Positions 22,601 through 30,964 of a stretch of DNA of 64,000 nucleotides are shown here, piece by piece. Positions within the stretch are counted from its first letter, which is position 1. The number at the start of each line of letters is the position of its first letter. The notes under the pieces were generated by a model, which saw only the letters and a list, made by a program, of their open reading frames with translations, did not search any database and had not been told where the DNA came from. The stretch comes from Niastella yeongjuensis (GTDB taxonomy: Bacteria; Bacteroidota; Bacteroidia; Chitinophagales; Chitinophagaceae), in NCBI RefSeq assembly GCF_900110245.1, contig NZ_FOCZ01000001.1:372001-436000 (forward strand), written 5' to 3'. Position numbers and translations under genes: made by a program.

Positions 22601-23818
22601 ATGAAACGCTCCGGTACCGCCGATCTTCCTTTACATTATGGTGCTGTTCCGCCCTGGCTGGCTGAACGCATGGCCAAACTGGGCCGGGCCATAACCGAGG
22701 TGATCCTGATGGAATATGGAAAAGCCGACTACATCCGCCGGCTTAGTGAGCCTTGCTGGTTTCAAAGCCTGGGTGCAGTGATGGGTATGGACTGGCACTC
22801 TTCAGGTATTACCACCTCTGTGCTAGGGGCATTAAAAAAAGCCATTAACCCACTCTCAAAAGAACTGGGCATTTATATCTGCGGGGGCAAAGGAAGCCAT
22901 TCCCGCCAGGTACCCAATGAGCTATTGGCCATAGGCGAACAAACCGGTTTGAATGCACAACAACTGGTCCGTTGCAGCAAGCTGAGCGCCAAAGTTGATA
23001 ACACCGCTATTCAGGATGGTTTTCAATTATACCTGCATAGTTTTATTGTCAGCAATGAAGGAGAGTGGACGGTAATTCAACAAGGGTTGAACGATGCCAC
23101 CGGTACAGCAAGGCGGTATCACTGGCATTCGCAACAAATAGAATCATTCGTAAATGAACCACACACTGCCATTTGCGGTTTTCAGGCCGGTAATATCCTG
23201 AACCTGGTCGATAAAGAAGCTGCGCCCAGCCGCACAGGTATTCTCACCTTATCAAATAACGAATCGCCTAACGAGTTATTAGCCGAAATAAACCATCTTA
23301 CCATGCCTGCCCATCACGAGGTGCAGGCAAAAGATGTTGATCTTAAAAGACTCGGTGCCATGTTGTGGTTAACGCATGAAAAGCAGCCTGCCGATTTTGA
23401 AGAATTGTTATTGCTGGAAGGCATGGGACCACGCACCTTGCAATCACTGGCATTGGTAAGTGAAGTCATCCATGGTACCAGCACCCGGTTTAAGGATCCG
23501 GCCCGCTTTGCGTTTGCCCATGGCGGAAAGGACGGGCATCCATTCCCGGTTCCAACCAAAGTATACGATGAAACCATCGACGTATTGCACAAAGCGGTTG
23601 AAAAAGCAAAGATTGGTCAAAGCGATAAACTGCAGGCTATAAAGAAGCTTACTGAACTGGCTCAAAAAGCCGAAGACAATTTCATACCCAATGATAACTT
23701 TGAGCAACTTATAGAAAAGGAACGCAACGAATCCTGGCGTTACGGTGGCAGAACCGTTATGGGCAAGGAAAAACCACCGTCTAAACGATCAAAAGGAGTA
23801 CAATTGAGGCTCTTTTGA
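22601..23818 (+). CDS. DUF763 domain protein
   Basis: A 405-residue DUF763 protein; the family has no established function. Recognisable blocks are MKRSGTADLPLHYG at the start, GMDWHSSGITTSVLGALKKA, GGKGSHSRQVPNE, SKLSAKVDNTAIQDG, and FAFAHGGKDGHPFPVP. A helix-hairpin-helix-like segment (LLEGMGPRTLQSLALVSEVI, about residues 270-290) suggests DNA binding. A promoter element lies almost against the ATG. It converges with the RhlE-like helicase gene. Confidence 0.85.
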   Translation: MKRSGTADLPLHYGAVPPWLAERMAKLGRAITEVILMEYGKADYIRRLSEPCWFQSLGAVMGMDWHSSGITTSVLGALKKAINPLSKELGIYICGGKGSHSRQVPNELLAIGEQTGLNAQQLVRCSKLSAKVDNTAIQDGFQLYLHSFIVSNEGEWTVIQQGLNDATGTARRYHWHSQQIESFVNEPHTAICGFQAGNILNLVDKEAAPSRTGILTLSNNESPNELLAEINHLTMPAHHEVQAKDVDLKRLGAMLWLTHEKQPADFEELLLLEGMGPRTLQSLALVSEVIHGTSTRFKDPARFAFAHGGKDGHPFPVPTKVYDETIDVLHKAVEKAKIGQSDKLQAIKKLTELAQKAEDNFIPNDNFEQLIEKERNESWRYGGRTVMGKEKPPSKRSKGVQLRLF

Positions 23819-23883
23819 GAAAAAGTTGCCGGTCTGGTCAACATGTCAACCTGTTAACATGTCAACCCTATCAACGCTATCAA

Positions 23884-25101
23884 CTATTTTCTTCTCGGCT
23901 TCCCCTGATGATGATACCTTCTATTACCACCCTTGCTCTTTGAACGGAATCTGGGTTGGTATTCCGGTGTTTTACCCAATTCCTCAGGTACAGTTGCTTT
24001 CTCCACTTCTTTACCAATCAGCTTTTCAATAACGGCAAATTTGTTTTGCTCAACTTCGCTCACCAGGGTAAAGGCCATTCCATCCGCTTCTGCACGGGCC
24101 GTTCTACCAATGCGATGTACATAATCTTCTGCATCGCGGGGTACATCATAGTTGATCACCAGGTCAATGGTATCTATATCGATACCACGGCTTAAGATAT
24201 CCGTAGCAGCGAGTATAGGTATCCGTCCGCTGGTAAAACCATTCAATACATCTTCGCGTTGCGCCTGTTCCAGATCACTGTGGATCTCTGCGATCTTGAA
24301 CTTCGCGCGTTCCATATCCCGCACTAACAATTTTACACTTTGCTTACGGCTGCAAAAGATGAGCGCGCTTTTAAATGGAACGTTTGTTAAGATATGTTTT
24401 AGTAATGGCAGTTTTTGTGGTTCATACACCACAAAAGCTTTCTGTACTATTTTTTCCGGTGGCTTTGATATAGCGATGTTGATCTCAACCGGGTTGGCCA
24501 GGATCTTTCTTGCCAGCTGTCTGATCTTTTCGGGCATGGTAGCCGAAAACAATAAGGTTTGCCGTTTAGCAGGCAGGGCGCCAATGATCTTGTTAATATC
24601 ATCCTGGAAACCCATATCTAACATGCGGTCAGCCTCATCGAGCACCAGGTACTGCAATTGTTTAAACTGCACATAACCCATGTTCAGGTGGGCAATCATG
24701 CGGCCAGGTGTGCAAATGACGATATCAGTCCCGGTTTGCAGGGCCTTCTTTTCAGCAACAAAGTTGCTACCGTCATTTCCGCCATATACAGCAATGGAGC
24801 TGAGATTGGTAAAGTAGGACAGTCCTTCCAGGTGCTGTGCTATCTGGATAGCCAACTCACGGGTAGGCACAATTACCAACGCACCTACCTGTCCATCAAT
24901 ACGATGGGTAAGTAAGCGATTGATAAGCGGCAGCAAAAAGGCAGCTGTTTTACCGGTACCGGTTTGGGCGGAAGCGATAATATCTTTACCAGCTAATATG
25001 GGTGGTATAACCTGTTCCTGAACAGGAGTAGCATTTTCGTAATTGGAGGCTTCAATGCCTTCTAATAAGTCAGGGTGAAAGCCGAATTCTGTAAAGCGCA
25101 A
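23884..25101 (-). CDS. DEAD-box RNA helicase, RhlE-like
   Basis: A 405-residue ATP-dependent RNA helicase. Q motif region FHPDLLEGIEASNYENATPV, motif I AQTGTGKT, Ia PTRELAIQ, II DEAD (VLDEADRMLDMGF), III SAT, then RGIDI and the motif VI segment HRIGRTAR. The basic tail RSKSKGGNRRYHHQGKPRRK is typical of RNA-binding RhlE-type proteins in ribosome assembly or cold growth. A good promoter lies upstream (25157-25188). Monocistronic. Confidence 0.93.
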   Translation of the reverse strand: MRFTEFGFHPDLLEGIEASNYENATPVQEQVIPPILAGKDIIASAQTGTGKTAAFLLPLINRLLTHRIDGQVGALVIVPTRELAIQIAQHLEGLSYFTNLSSIAVYGGNDGSNFVAEKKALQTGTDIVICTPGRMIAHLNMGYVQFKQLQYLVLDEADRMLDMGFQDDINKIIGALPAKRQTLLFSATMPEKIRQLARKILANPVEINIAISKPPEKIVQKAFVVYEPQKLPLLKHILTNVPFKSALIFCSRKQSVKLLVRDMERAKFKIAEIHSDLEQAQREDVLNGFTSGRIPILAATDILSRGIDIDTIDLVINYDVPRDAEDYVHRIGRTARAEADGMAFTLVSEVEQNKFAVIEKLIGKEVEKATVPEELGKTPEYQPRFRSKSKGGNRRYHHQGKPRRK

Positions 25102-25156
25102 GATGTCAATTTATTTAGGTGTTTGTGGAGCATGGTCCAGCGATATAATATACAAG

Positions 25157-25188
25157 CAAATATAATGGAATTTGGTCATGTAAATCAA
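25157..25188 (-). promoter_or_regulatory. Bacteroidota promoter of the helicase gene
   Basis: Minus strand TTG (25186-25188), 21-base spacer, TATATTTG (25157-25164), an exact match to TTG-N19/21-TAnnTTTG, about 55 bases before the start codon. Confidence 0.7.
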
Positions 25189-25246
25189 CAAAGTAGAACC
25201 AATTACCCCGGGCACATCCTTTGCCATACTACCTGAAAGTGGTATT

Positions 25247-25441
25247 ATGGAAAAAAGAGTCTTAGGCATTATACTGGCACTGGTTGGTGTAGCAGGACTT
25301 ATACTGGCCGGTGTAAACTTCATGAATGGGGGTGCTAATACGCATAACATTAAGCAAATCATTATGTATGGAGTGCTGGGCGCCATCTTTTTCTTTGCCG
25401 GGGTTGGCCTTATTCGCAACACGCGCGACAGGGCTACCTAG
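25247..25441 (+). CDS. Small two-helix membrane protein, 64 aa
   Basis: A 64-residue protein with helix 1 VLGIILALVGVAGLILAGV, a short polar loop, helix 2 IIMYGVLGAIFFFAGVGLI and a charged end RNTRDRAT. Composition and hydrophobic pattern are those of a genuine small inner-membrane protein; the function is unknown. Confidence 0.6.
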   Translation: MEKRVLGIILALVGVAGLILAGVNFMNGGANTHNIKQIIMYGVLGAIFFFAGVGLIRNTRDRAT

Positions 25442-25544
25442 CAGTTTGTGGAATAAGGTACTCAGTGCTGTTATTTTTTTCATAAATCGGCTAGCACTTC
25501 TCTTTCCAGCGGTATTTCATCAACCTTTAATAGCCGATCAGCCT

Positions 25545-25785
25545 ATGCCAGACGGGCCCAGGATCATCATTCTGAAGGAAGCCGTTCACAAGTTCAAAGG
25601 CAAAAAGATCTTGTCGGCAACCGGCAATACACATGCAATTGATAGCATTCGTACTTAGAAAACACTGGCTGGTACATACGAAACAGATCTGCCCAAGGTG
25701 TGTAATCCTACTCATTAAAAAACACCTCGGTAAAACTGACCGCCGTACCTTCTATTGCGAGTACTGCCAGGTAGACTTTAACATG
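25545..25785 (+). pseudogene. fpg/nei-like DNA glycosylase, internally deleted
   Basis: The frame from ATG 25545 begins MPDGPRIIILKEAVHKFKGK and continues KILSATGNTHAID. This is the N-terminus of the Fpg/Nei family (catalytic Pro2, though Glu3 is Asp and the family E in PEGP is absent) and it stops at 25658. In another frame, 25690-25780 encodes CPRC...LIKKHLGKTDRRTFYCEYCQ, the C-terminal zinc finger of the same family. About 180 residues between them are gone and the frame is shifted. This explains the 400-bp gap before the MacB-like gene. Confidence 0.75.
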
Positions 25786-25842
25786 CTGAACATTCATACT
25801 TACGCGGTCTACCTGACAGGTCTGCAACTCAAATTAATTTAC

Positions 25843-27066
25843 TTACTCATACCTTAACGCCTCAATAGGATCTAACCGCGATGCTTTTTGCGCTGGGTAA
25901 TACCCAAAGAATACGCCCGTGATGGCGCATACCATAAACGATAACATAATGGATGATTGCGACACCAGGGTTGGCCACGATAAAAACAGGGTTACCAGCC
26001 GCGAGGCCGTAATACCAAGGATCACTCCAATAATACCACCGGTAATACTGATCAGAATTGCTTCTATTAAAAACTGGAACAGGATGTCGGTGCCCTGCGC
26101 CCCAATACTCATTCGTAAACCGATCTCCTTTGTACGTTCTGTTACCGACACATACATAATGTTCATGATACCTATTCCGCCCACAACCAGCGAAATACCG
26201 GCTATGGCTGCCAGTAATACCGTCAACAGCTGGCTGGTTGAACTGAAAGTATTTATCAGCTCTGCCTGGGTACGCACCAAAAAGTCGTCATCATCGATTG
26301 CTTTTAACTTATGCGAGGTACGCAGAATATCGGTTATTTCCGCCGTTGCCTGCGCACTGCTTTTTTCATCAATTGCAGAGGCGTATATGTTTTGAATATA
26401 AGGAATGGCCAGTATTCTTTTCTGTACGGTCGTATATGGCGCTATTATGATGTCATCCTGGTCTTGCCCAAATGCATTCTCGCCTTTTTCACCCAGCACC
26501 CCAATCACTTTAAAGGGTATTTTATTAAAGCGAATGATCTTGCCAACCGGGTCTTCAGAACCAAAGATGTTCTCTACCACGGTTTGTCCTATTAAACAAA
26601 CTTTATCGGCTTTATTCACATGCTCCTGCGTAAAGGTGATCCCATCTTTCAATGGCCAGTTACGAATGGTTAAATAATCAGGACTTACTCCCTGAATGGT
26701 AGTAGGCCAGTTGAGGGCGCCATTGATGGCCTGCCCCTTCGCCTGTACAGCAGGCGATACGGCCGTTATGTAGGTTGCCTGTTTTTGGATGGCTTTTATA
26801 TCATCCAGTGTCAGCGATTGCAAACCCGTTGCATCGAGCCGGGCCCCGCCACCTACTGTTTGATTGCTATTGGGTCTTATGGTGATCATATTTGATCCCA
26901 TGCTGCTCAGCTGGTCCTGAATGCTTTGTTTTGACCCCTGCCCTATGGCCACCATAGCGATCACTGACGCCACCCCTATGATGATCCCCAGCATGGTTAA
27001 GAATGCACGCAGTTTATTCCGCTGCAGCGCTTTCAATGCGATTCGTATGAGGTTAAAAAGTTTCAT
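25843..27066 (-). CDS. MacB-type ABC transporter permease
   Basis: A 407-residue permease of the MacB/FtsX class. Helix 1 (LRAFLTMLGIIIGVASVIAM) is followed by a MacB_PCD periplasmic domain (about residues 45-245), then three helices (LLTVLLAAIAGISLVVGGIG, ILISITGGIIGVILGI, IMLSFMVCAITGVFFGYYPA). The end ASRLDPIEALRYE is the classic family signature. Last gene of a minus-strand operon TolC, MacA, ATPase, permease, 15 bases after the ATPase gene. It exports peptides, macrolide-like compounds or lipoproteins; the substrate is unknown. Confidence 0.92.
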   Translation of the reverse strand: MKLFNLIRIALKALQRNKLRAFLTMLGIIIGVASVIAMVAIGQGSKQSIQDQLSSMGSNMITIRPNSNQTVGGGARLDATGLQSLTLDDIKAIQKQATYITAVSPAVQAKGQAINGALNWPTTIQGVSPDYLTIRNWPLKDGITFTQEHVNKADKVCLIGQTVVENIFGSEDPVGKIIRFNKIPFKVIGVLGEKGENAFGQDQDDIIIAPYTTVQKRILAIPYIQNIYASAIDEKSSAQATAEITDILRTSHKLKAIDDDDFLVRTQAELINTFSSTSQLLTVLLAAIAGISLVVGGIGIMNIMYVSVTERTKEIGLRMSIGAQGTDILFQFLIEAILISITGGIIGVILGITASRLVTLFLSWPTLVSQSSIMLSFMVCAITGVFFGYYPAQKASRLDPIEALRYE

Positions 27067-27081
27067 TGTAATAAGTATCAG

Positions 27082-27831
27082 TTAGTAATCTGCTGCTACT
27101 GGTAATGCTGCCAGCATTTCTTTGGCAGAACGCACCTGGGTGTTCTTCGTATCCTTTACCACTTTACCATCTTTTAAGGTGATTGTTCTGCTGCTGAAGG
27201 CGGCAATATCAGGTTCATGCGTAACAAACACAATTGTTTTACCCTGTTGCTGGTTCAACTCCTGGAACAGGGCCATAATTTCATAAGAAGTGCGGGTATC
27301 CAGGTTACCGGTTGCTTCGTCGGCCAGGATCATTACCGGCTCATTTACCAGGGCGCGGGCAATGGCCACACGTTGTTGCTGCCCGCCCGATAACTGATTG
27401 GGTAAGTGATCGAGCCTGTCGCCCAGTTTAACAGCTTCGAGCGCTTTCACCGCCCGCTCATGCCGCGTTCTGGATGAAATGCTCGAGTTATATAACAGAG
27501 GCAACTCAACATTCTCCAATGCCGAGGTGCGCGCCAGCAGGTTATAGGCCTGAAACACAAATCCTATTTTATGGTTGCGCAATACGGCCAGCTCATTGCG
27601 CGATAATTTTCCTACATCAACACCATCGAGTAAATAAGTGCCGTCGCTGGGTTTATCCAAACAACCCAATATATTCAGCATGGTGGTTTTACCGGAACCA
27701 CTGCTGCCCATGATCGTTACAAACTCACCCGGCTCCACATCAAATGAAACGCCTTTCAATGCCCGTACAATTTCTACTCCCATCTTAAATTCGCGCTTCA
27801 GGTCATGTATAGAAACTATCTTGTTAGACAT
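27082..27831 (-). CDS. MacB-type ABC transporter ATPase
   Basis: A 249-residue LolD/MacB-family ATPase. Walker [11 protein letters not shown] loop FVFQAYNLL, signature [15 protein letters not shown], Walker [14 protein letters not shown] and H loop FVTHEPD are all intact. In E. coli MacB ATPase and permease are one chain; here they are separate genes, which is common in Bacteroidota. Confidence 0.94.
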   Translation of the reverse strand: MSNKIVSIHDLKREFKMGVEIVRALKGVSFDVEPGEFVTIMGSSGSGKTTMLNILGCLDKPSDGTYLLDGVDVGKLSRNELAVLRNHKIGFVFQAYNLLARTSALENVELPLLYNSSISSRTRHERAVKALEAVKLGDRLDHLPNQLSGGQQQRVAIARALVNEPVMILADEATGNLDTRTSYEIMALFQELNQQQGKTIVFVTHEPDIAAFSSRTITLKDGKVVKDTKNTQVRSAKEMLAALPVAADY

Positions 27832-27865
27832 GTTCTTGATTTAATTTAGATCATTTACATTTTAT

Positions 27866-27956
27866 GAGACTGAAGTAAGAAGTATGAGGTAAGAAGCGTG
27901 AAGAGCTTGCATTTCCTACCTCTTACTTCCTACGTCTTACTTCCCACTTCCTACCT
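27866..27956. repeat. Low-complexity inverted repeat (AAGTAAGA words)
   Basis: Left arm GAAGTAAGAAGTATGAGGTA and right arm whose complement is GAAGTAAGACGTAGGAAGTA form an imperfect hairpin made of an iterated short word. It lies between the ATPase and adaptor genes in the same operon. Confidence 0.55.
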
Positions 27957-29264
27957 CGGGCCACCACCACGGTTACCACCTCCGCCACCACCTCTACGTT
28001 GCGGCATAAACGGACTTCTTGGCGTGCCTGATCCCTTGTCACCGGTTGTTTCCTGGTGTGAGCCTGATACCACCACCTCATCTGTACTTAATCCCGACAG
28101 TACCTGTACGTTGGTATCATCGGTTAAACCGATCTTTATTTTACGACGGGTAAGCGTACTATCTTTTTTCACCCAAACAATAGCCGACTTTCCTGTTTCA
28201 ACGGTTTCCGCAGCATCCCGTTTTCCATTCTTATTCATACCGGTGCTGTCTTTCTGGGCACTGCTACTGCCTATACGCATGCCACCTTTCTGTTGCCCAT
28301 CTTTAAAGTTACCACCTTCAATGGTATATTTTTTATACAGGCTTGAATCAGGACGAAAACGCGTGGCCTTTGCAGAAACGAGCAAGGCATTCTGAATTTC
28401 CTGGGTGAAAACGGTAATATTGGCCGTCATACCCGGCTTCAGTTTCAGATCACTGTTCGGTGCATCGATGATGGTGGAATAAGTAACCACATTCGATGAC
28501 ACACTTGGCCGTAACCTTACTTCATTTACGTGGCCCTCAAACACGTTATCGGGAAAGGCATCTACTGTAAAAGTTACTCTTTGTCCGTTTTTCACATTGC
28601 CTATATCGGCTTCATCGACAGCTGCCTGCACCTGCATTTTGGTAAGGTCTTTGGCAATCACAAACAAGGTAGGCGTATTCAAACTGGCGGCTACTGTTTG
28701 GCCCACACTCACATTTCTTGTCAACACAGTTCCATCTATGGGCGAGTAAATATTTGCATAGTATAAATTTTGTTGTGCTGCTTTTAATTGGGCAGCGATG
28801 CCGTTTACATTGTCATTACCGGCATTATATTGATTTAATGCGATCTCATAATCTGCTTTGCTGATAGCCCCCACATCGAGCAATTGCTTTTGCCGTTCGT
28901 AGTTGCCTTTTTGATAATCCTGGTTAGCCCTTGCCTGGCGCAGATTGGCGGCAATCTGATCGCGTTGGGCCGATAAAATGGTCTTATCTATCTCAGCGAT
29001 CAATTGCCCTTTCTTCACTTTATCGTTAAAATCTACATATACCTTGCTGATGGTGCCCGATACCTGTGTACCTACTGAAACCGTATCAACGGGCTGAACC
29101 GTACCGGTGGCTGTTACACTGGTAGCGATGGTACCCATGTGCGGTTGTTCGGTTTCCAGCACAACAGGTTTTTCTTCTTCCTTAAATTTCCAGAACCAGA
29201 TGCCAACACCGGCAGCAACGATGATCAGCATCCATATAACCCATTTATATTTTTTCTTTTTCAT
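27951..29264 (-). CDS. MacA-type efflux adaptor (membrane fusion protein)
   Basis: A 437-residue periplasmic adaptor. It has an N-terminal membrane anchor (YKWVIWMLIIVAAGVGIWFW), a lipoyl-like motif (GTVQPVDTVSVGTQVSGTIS), a long coiled-coil hairpin (about residues 95-185), the second lipoyl half (NIYSPIDGTVLTRNVSVGQT) and a beta-barrel domain. The C-terminus is a Gly/Arg/Pro-rich tail (RRGGGGGGNRGGGPR), unusual for the family. Between TolC and ATPase genes. Confidence 0.92.
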   Translation of the reverse strand: MKKKKYKWVIWMLIIVAAGVGIWFWKFKEEEKPVVLETEQPHMGTIATSVTATGTVQPVDTVSVGTQVSGTISKVYVDFNDKVKKGQLIAEIDKTILSAQRDQIAANLRQARANQDYQKGNYERQKQLLDVGAISKADYEIALNQYNAGNDNVNGIAAQLKAAQQNLYYANIYSPIDGTVLTRNVSVGQTVAASLNTPTLFVIAKDLTKMQVQAAVDEADIGNVKNGQRVTFTVDAFPDNVFEGHVNEVRLRPSVSSNVVTYSTIIDAPNSDLKLKPGMTANITVFTQEIQNALLVSAKATRFRPDSSLYKKYTIEGGNFKDGQQKGGMRIGSSSAQKDSTGMNKNGKRDAAETVETGKSAIVWVKKDSTLTRRKIKIGLTDDTNVQVLSGLSTDEVVVSGSHQETTGDKGSGTPRSPFMPQRRGGGGGGNRGGGPR

Positions 29265-29290
29265 GTTATATCCGTTTGTAGTTATAGATT

Positions 29291-30622
29291 TTATAGGGAT
29301 ACAGGCATGCCTGTATAGAATTCGTAGATCTTCTTATTTAGAATGGTATTGTATTTGGCCTGAACATATGCCTGCAAGGCCTGCACATAGAGATTCTTTT
29401 GTGTAAGCAGGTCAATGGTATTGAACGCTCCCAGACGCATCTGTTCATTGGTGATGTGAAAACTTTCCTGGTTGGTTTTCCATTGTGATTCTGCTGCTTC
29501 TAATTGCGCCTGCGAATTCAATACACTGATATAGGCTTGTTCAACCGCCTGATCGAGCGTTGTTTTTGTTCCCTGTAACGACAACTTTGCCTGCTCTATC
29601 TGTATTTTCGATCGTTCAATATTGCTTTTATTTACGCGATTGGCAAATATGGGGATCGCAACAGTTACACCCAATCGCTGATAGAAGTTATTATTTATCT
29701 GATTAAAATACTTCAGGTCGTTGTTATCCGAATAACCACTCGATAAACCTGCGCCTACACTTATAACGGGCAGAGCGCCGGCACGCGATTTATCCAGCCC
29801 TACTTCTGCCGACTTCACACCCAGCTCACCGACCTTTACTTCAGGTCTTGAACTGACCGCAGCATTTTCAGCTTCCGGCAACGATACCACCGCCTGGTTA
29901 GTGACCAGTGTATCGGGTTGTATAACGTCAAAACCGGTAGAGGATGGCAGCTGTAAAATTTGCTTCAGCGTTATCAGGTTGGTACGATGCGCATTGATAG
30001 CCGTAGTAAGATTGTATTTATCATTGGCCAGTGTGGCTTCCAGCTGCAAATAATCCTTGCGCGATAAACTACCCGCATCAAACCTTTGCTTGCCCAGTTT
30101 TAATTGTGATTCGGAAGAACCCACCAATTCCTGCAGGTAAGTAATATTCTCCTTTTGCAACAAAATATTCAGATAAGCCTGGGTGATCTGCAGGGTAATA
30201 TCATTTTCGGCAGCCTGCACGTTCAACTGGGCACTCTCCAGCAGCATATTTTTTTGCTTTACATCATTGTTCAGGAAACCGCCATTATAAACGATCAGGT
30301 TCGAACTGACACCATAGTTACCTGATGCATTGGCCTGGGTTTGAAAACCACCTACTACCGGGTTGGCATTGTTACTATTTACAACCGACTGGGTGAGGGT
30401 CGCCGATAGGCTGGGTAATTTGGCTGCTCTTGCCTGCAAAAGGTCCTGCTCACTGGAACGTGCGCTCCATCGCAGGTCCCTGATGGTTATATTATTCTTT
30501 TTGGCATACTCCAAACAGGTTTGCAGGTCCCATTTTAATGGCCCTGCTGTGGTATCCTGTGCATGAAGTGGGGTAAAGAGGCCCGGTAAAAGTCCGGCTA
30601 TTAGTAAAAAATATTTCAGCAT
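29291..30622 (-). CDS. TolC-family outer-membrane efflux protein
   Basis: A 443-residue TolC-family channel. A signal peptide (FLLIAGLLPGLFTPLHA) is followed by two repeats rich in long helices (for example NDITLQITQAYLNILLQKEN and LDQAVEQAYISVLNSQAQLE). First gene of the operon with the adaptor, ATPase and permease, making a complete tripartite MacAB-TolC-like exporter. Confidence 0.92.
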   Translation of the reverse strand: MLKYFLLIAGLLPGLFTPLHAQDTTAGPLKWDLQTCLEYAKKNNITIRDLRWSARSSEQDLLQARAAKLPSLSATLTQSVVNSNNANPVVGGFQTQANASGNYGVSSNLIVYNGGFLNNDVKQKNMLLESAQLNVQAAENDITLQITQAYLNILLQKENITYLQELVGSSESQLKLGKQRFDAGSLSRKDYLQLEATLANDKYNLTTAINAHRTNLITLKQILQLPSSTGFDVIQPDTLVTNQAVVSLPEAENAAVSSRPEVKVGELGVKSAEVGLDKSRAGALPVISVGAGLSSGYSDNNDLKYFNQINNNFYQRLGVTVAIPIFANRVNKSNIERSKIQIEQAKLSLQGTKTTLDQAVEQAYISVLNSQAQLEAAESQWKTNQESFHITNEQMRLGAFNTIDLLTQKNLYVQALQAYVQAKYNTILNKKIYEFYTGMPVSL

Positions 30623-30775
30623 ACCTTATATATTTAATTACAGTTGTCACTGTTATTTGAAGTGTTTTGATAACATTTCCAGTGGTTAGTTAAACGGTTT
30701 ATCAACAGCTTAACAATTCATTTATCCCCTCCTTCATTTCAACTGATAAACGGTTTGGCCCTCTGATAGATGGGA

Positions 30776-30822
30776 AATAAAAATGCCACGCCAGCTCAAC
30801 TATATTGAGCTACCGTGGCATT
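30776..30822 (-). terminator. Terminator downstream of icmF
   Basis: AATGCCACG/CGTGGCATT and the inner AGCTCAA/TTGAGCT form a long stem with a two-base internal loop; TTTTTATTT follows on the minus strand. Confidence 0.75.
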
Positions 30823-30859
30823 AATTAATCTTATTTTAATGAGGAAAATATTCTACACA

Positions 30860-30931
30860 AGAGGCAGAAGTAGGAATTACGAGGTAAGAATTTTCGGATC
30901 TTCCTAATTCCTATTTCTTACTTCAGCTCCA
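30860..30931. repeat. Low-complexity inverted repeat near icmF end
   Basis: Arms built of AGAAGTAGGAATTACGAGG and its imperfect complement. Same architecture as the element at 27866. The 342-bp gap between the TolC gene and icmF holds this and the terminator, no gene. Confidence 0.5.
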
Positions 30932-30964
30932 TAAATCTCATATCTCAACTCCTTACCCCCAAAC

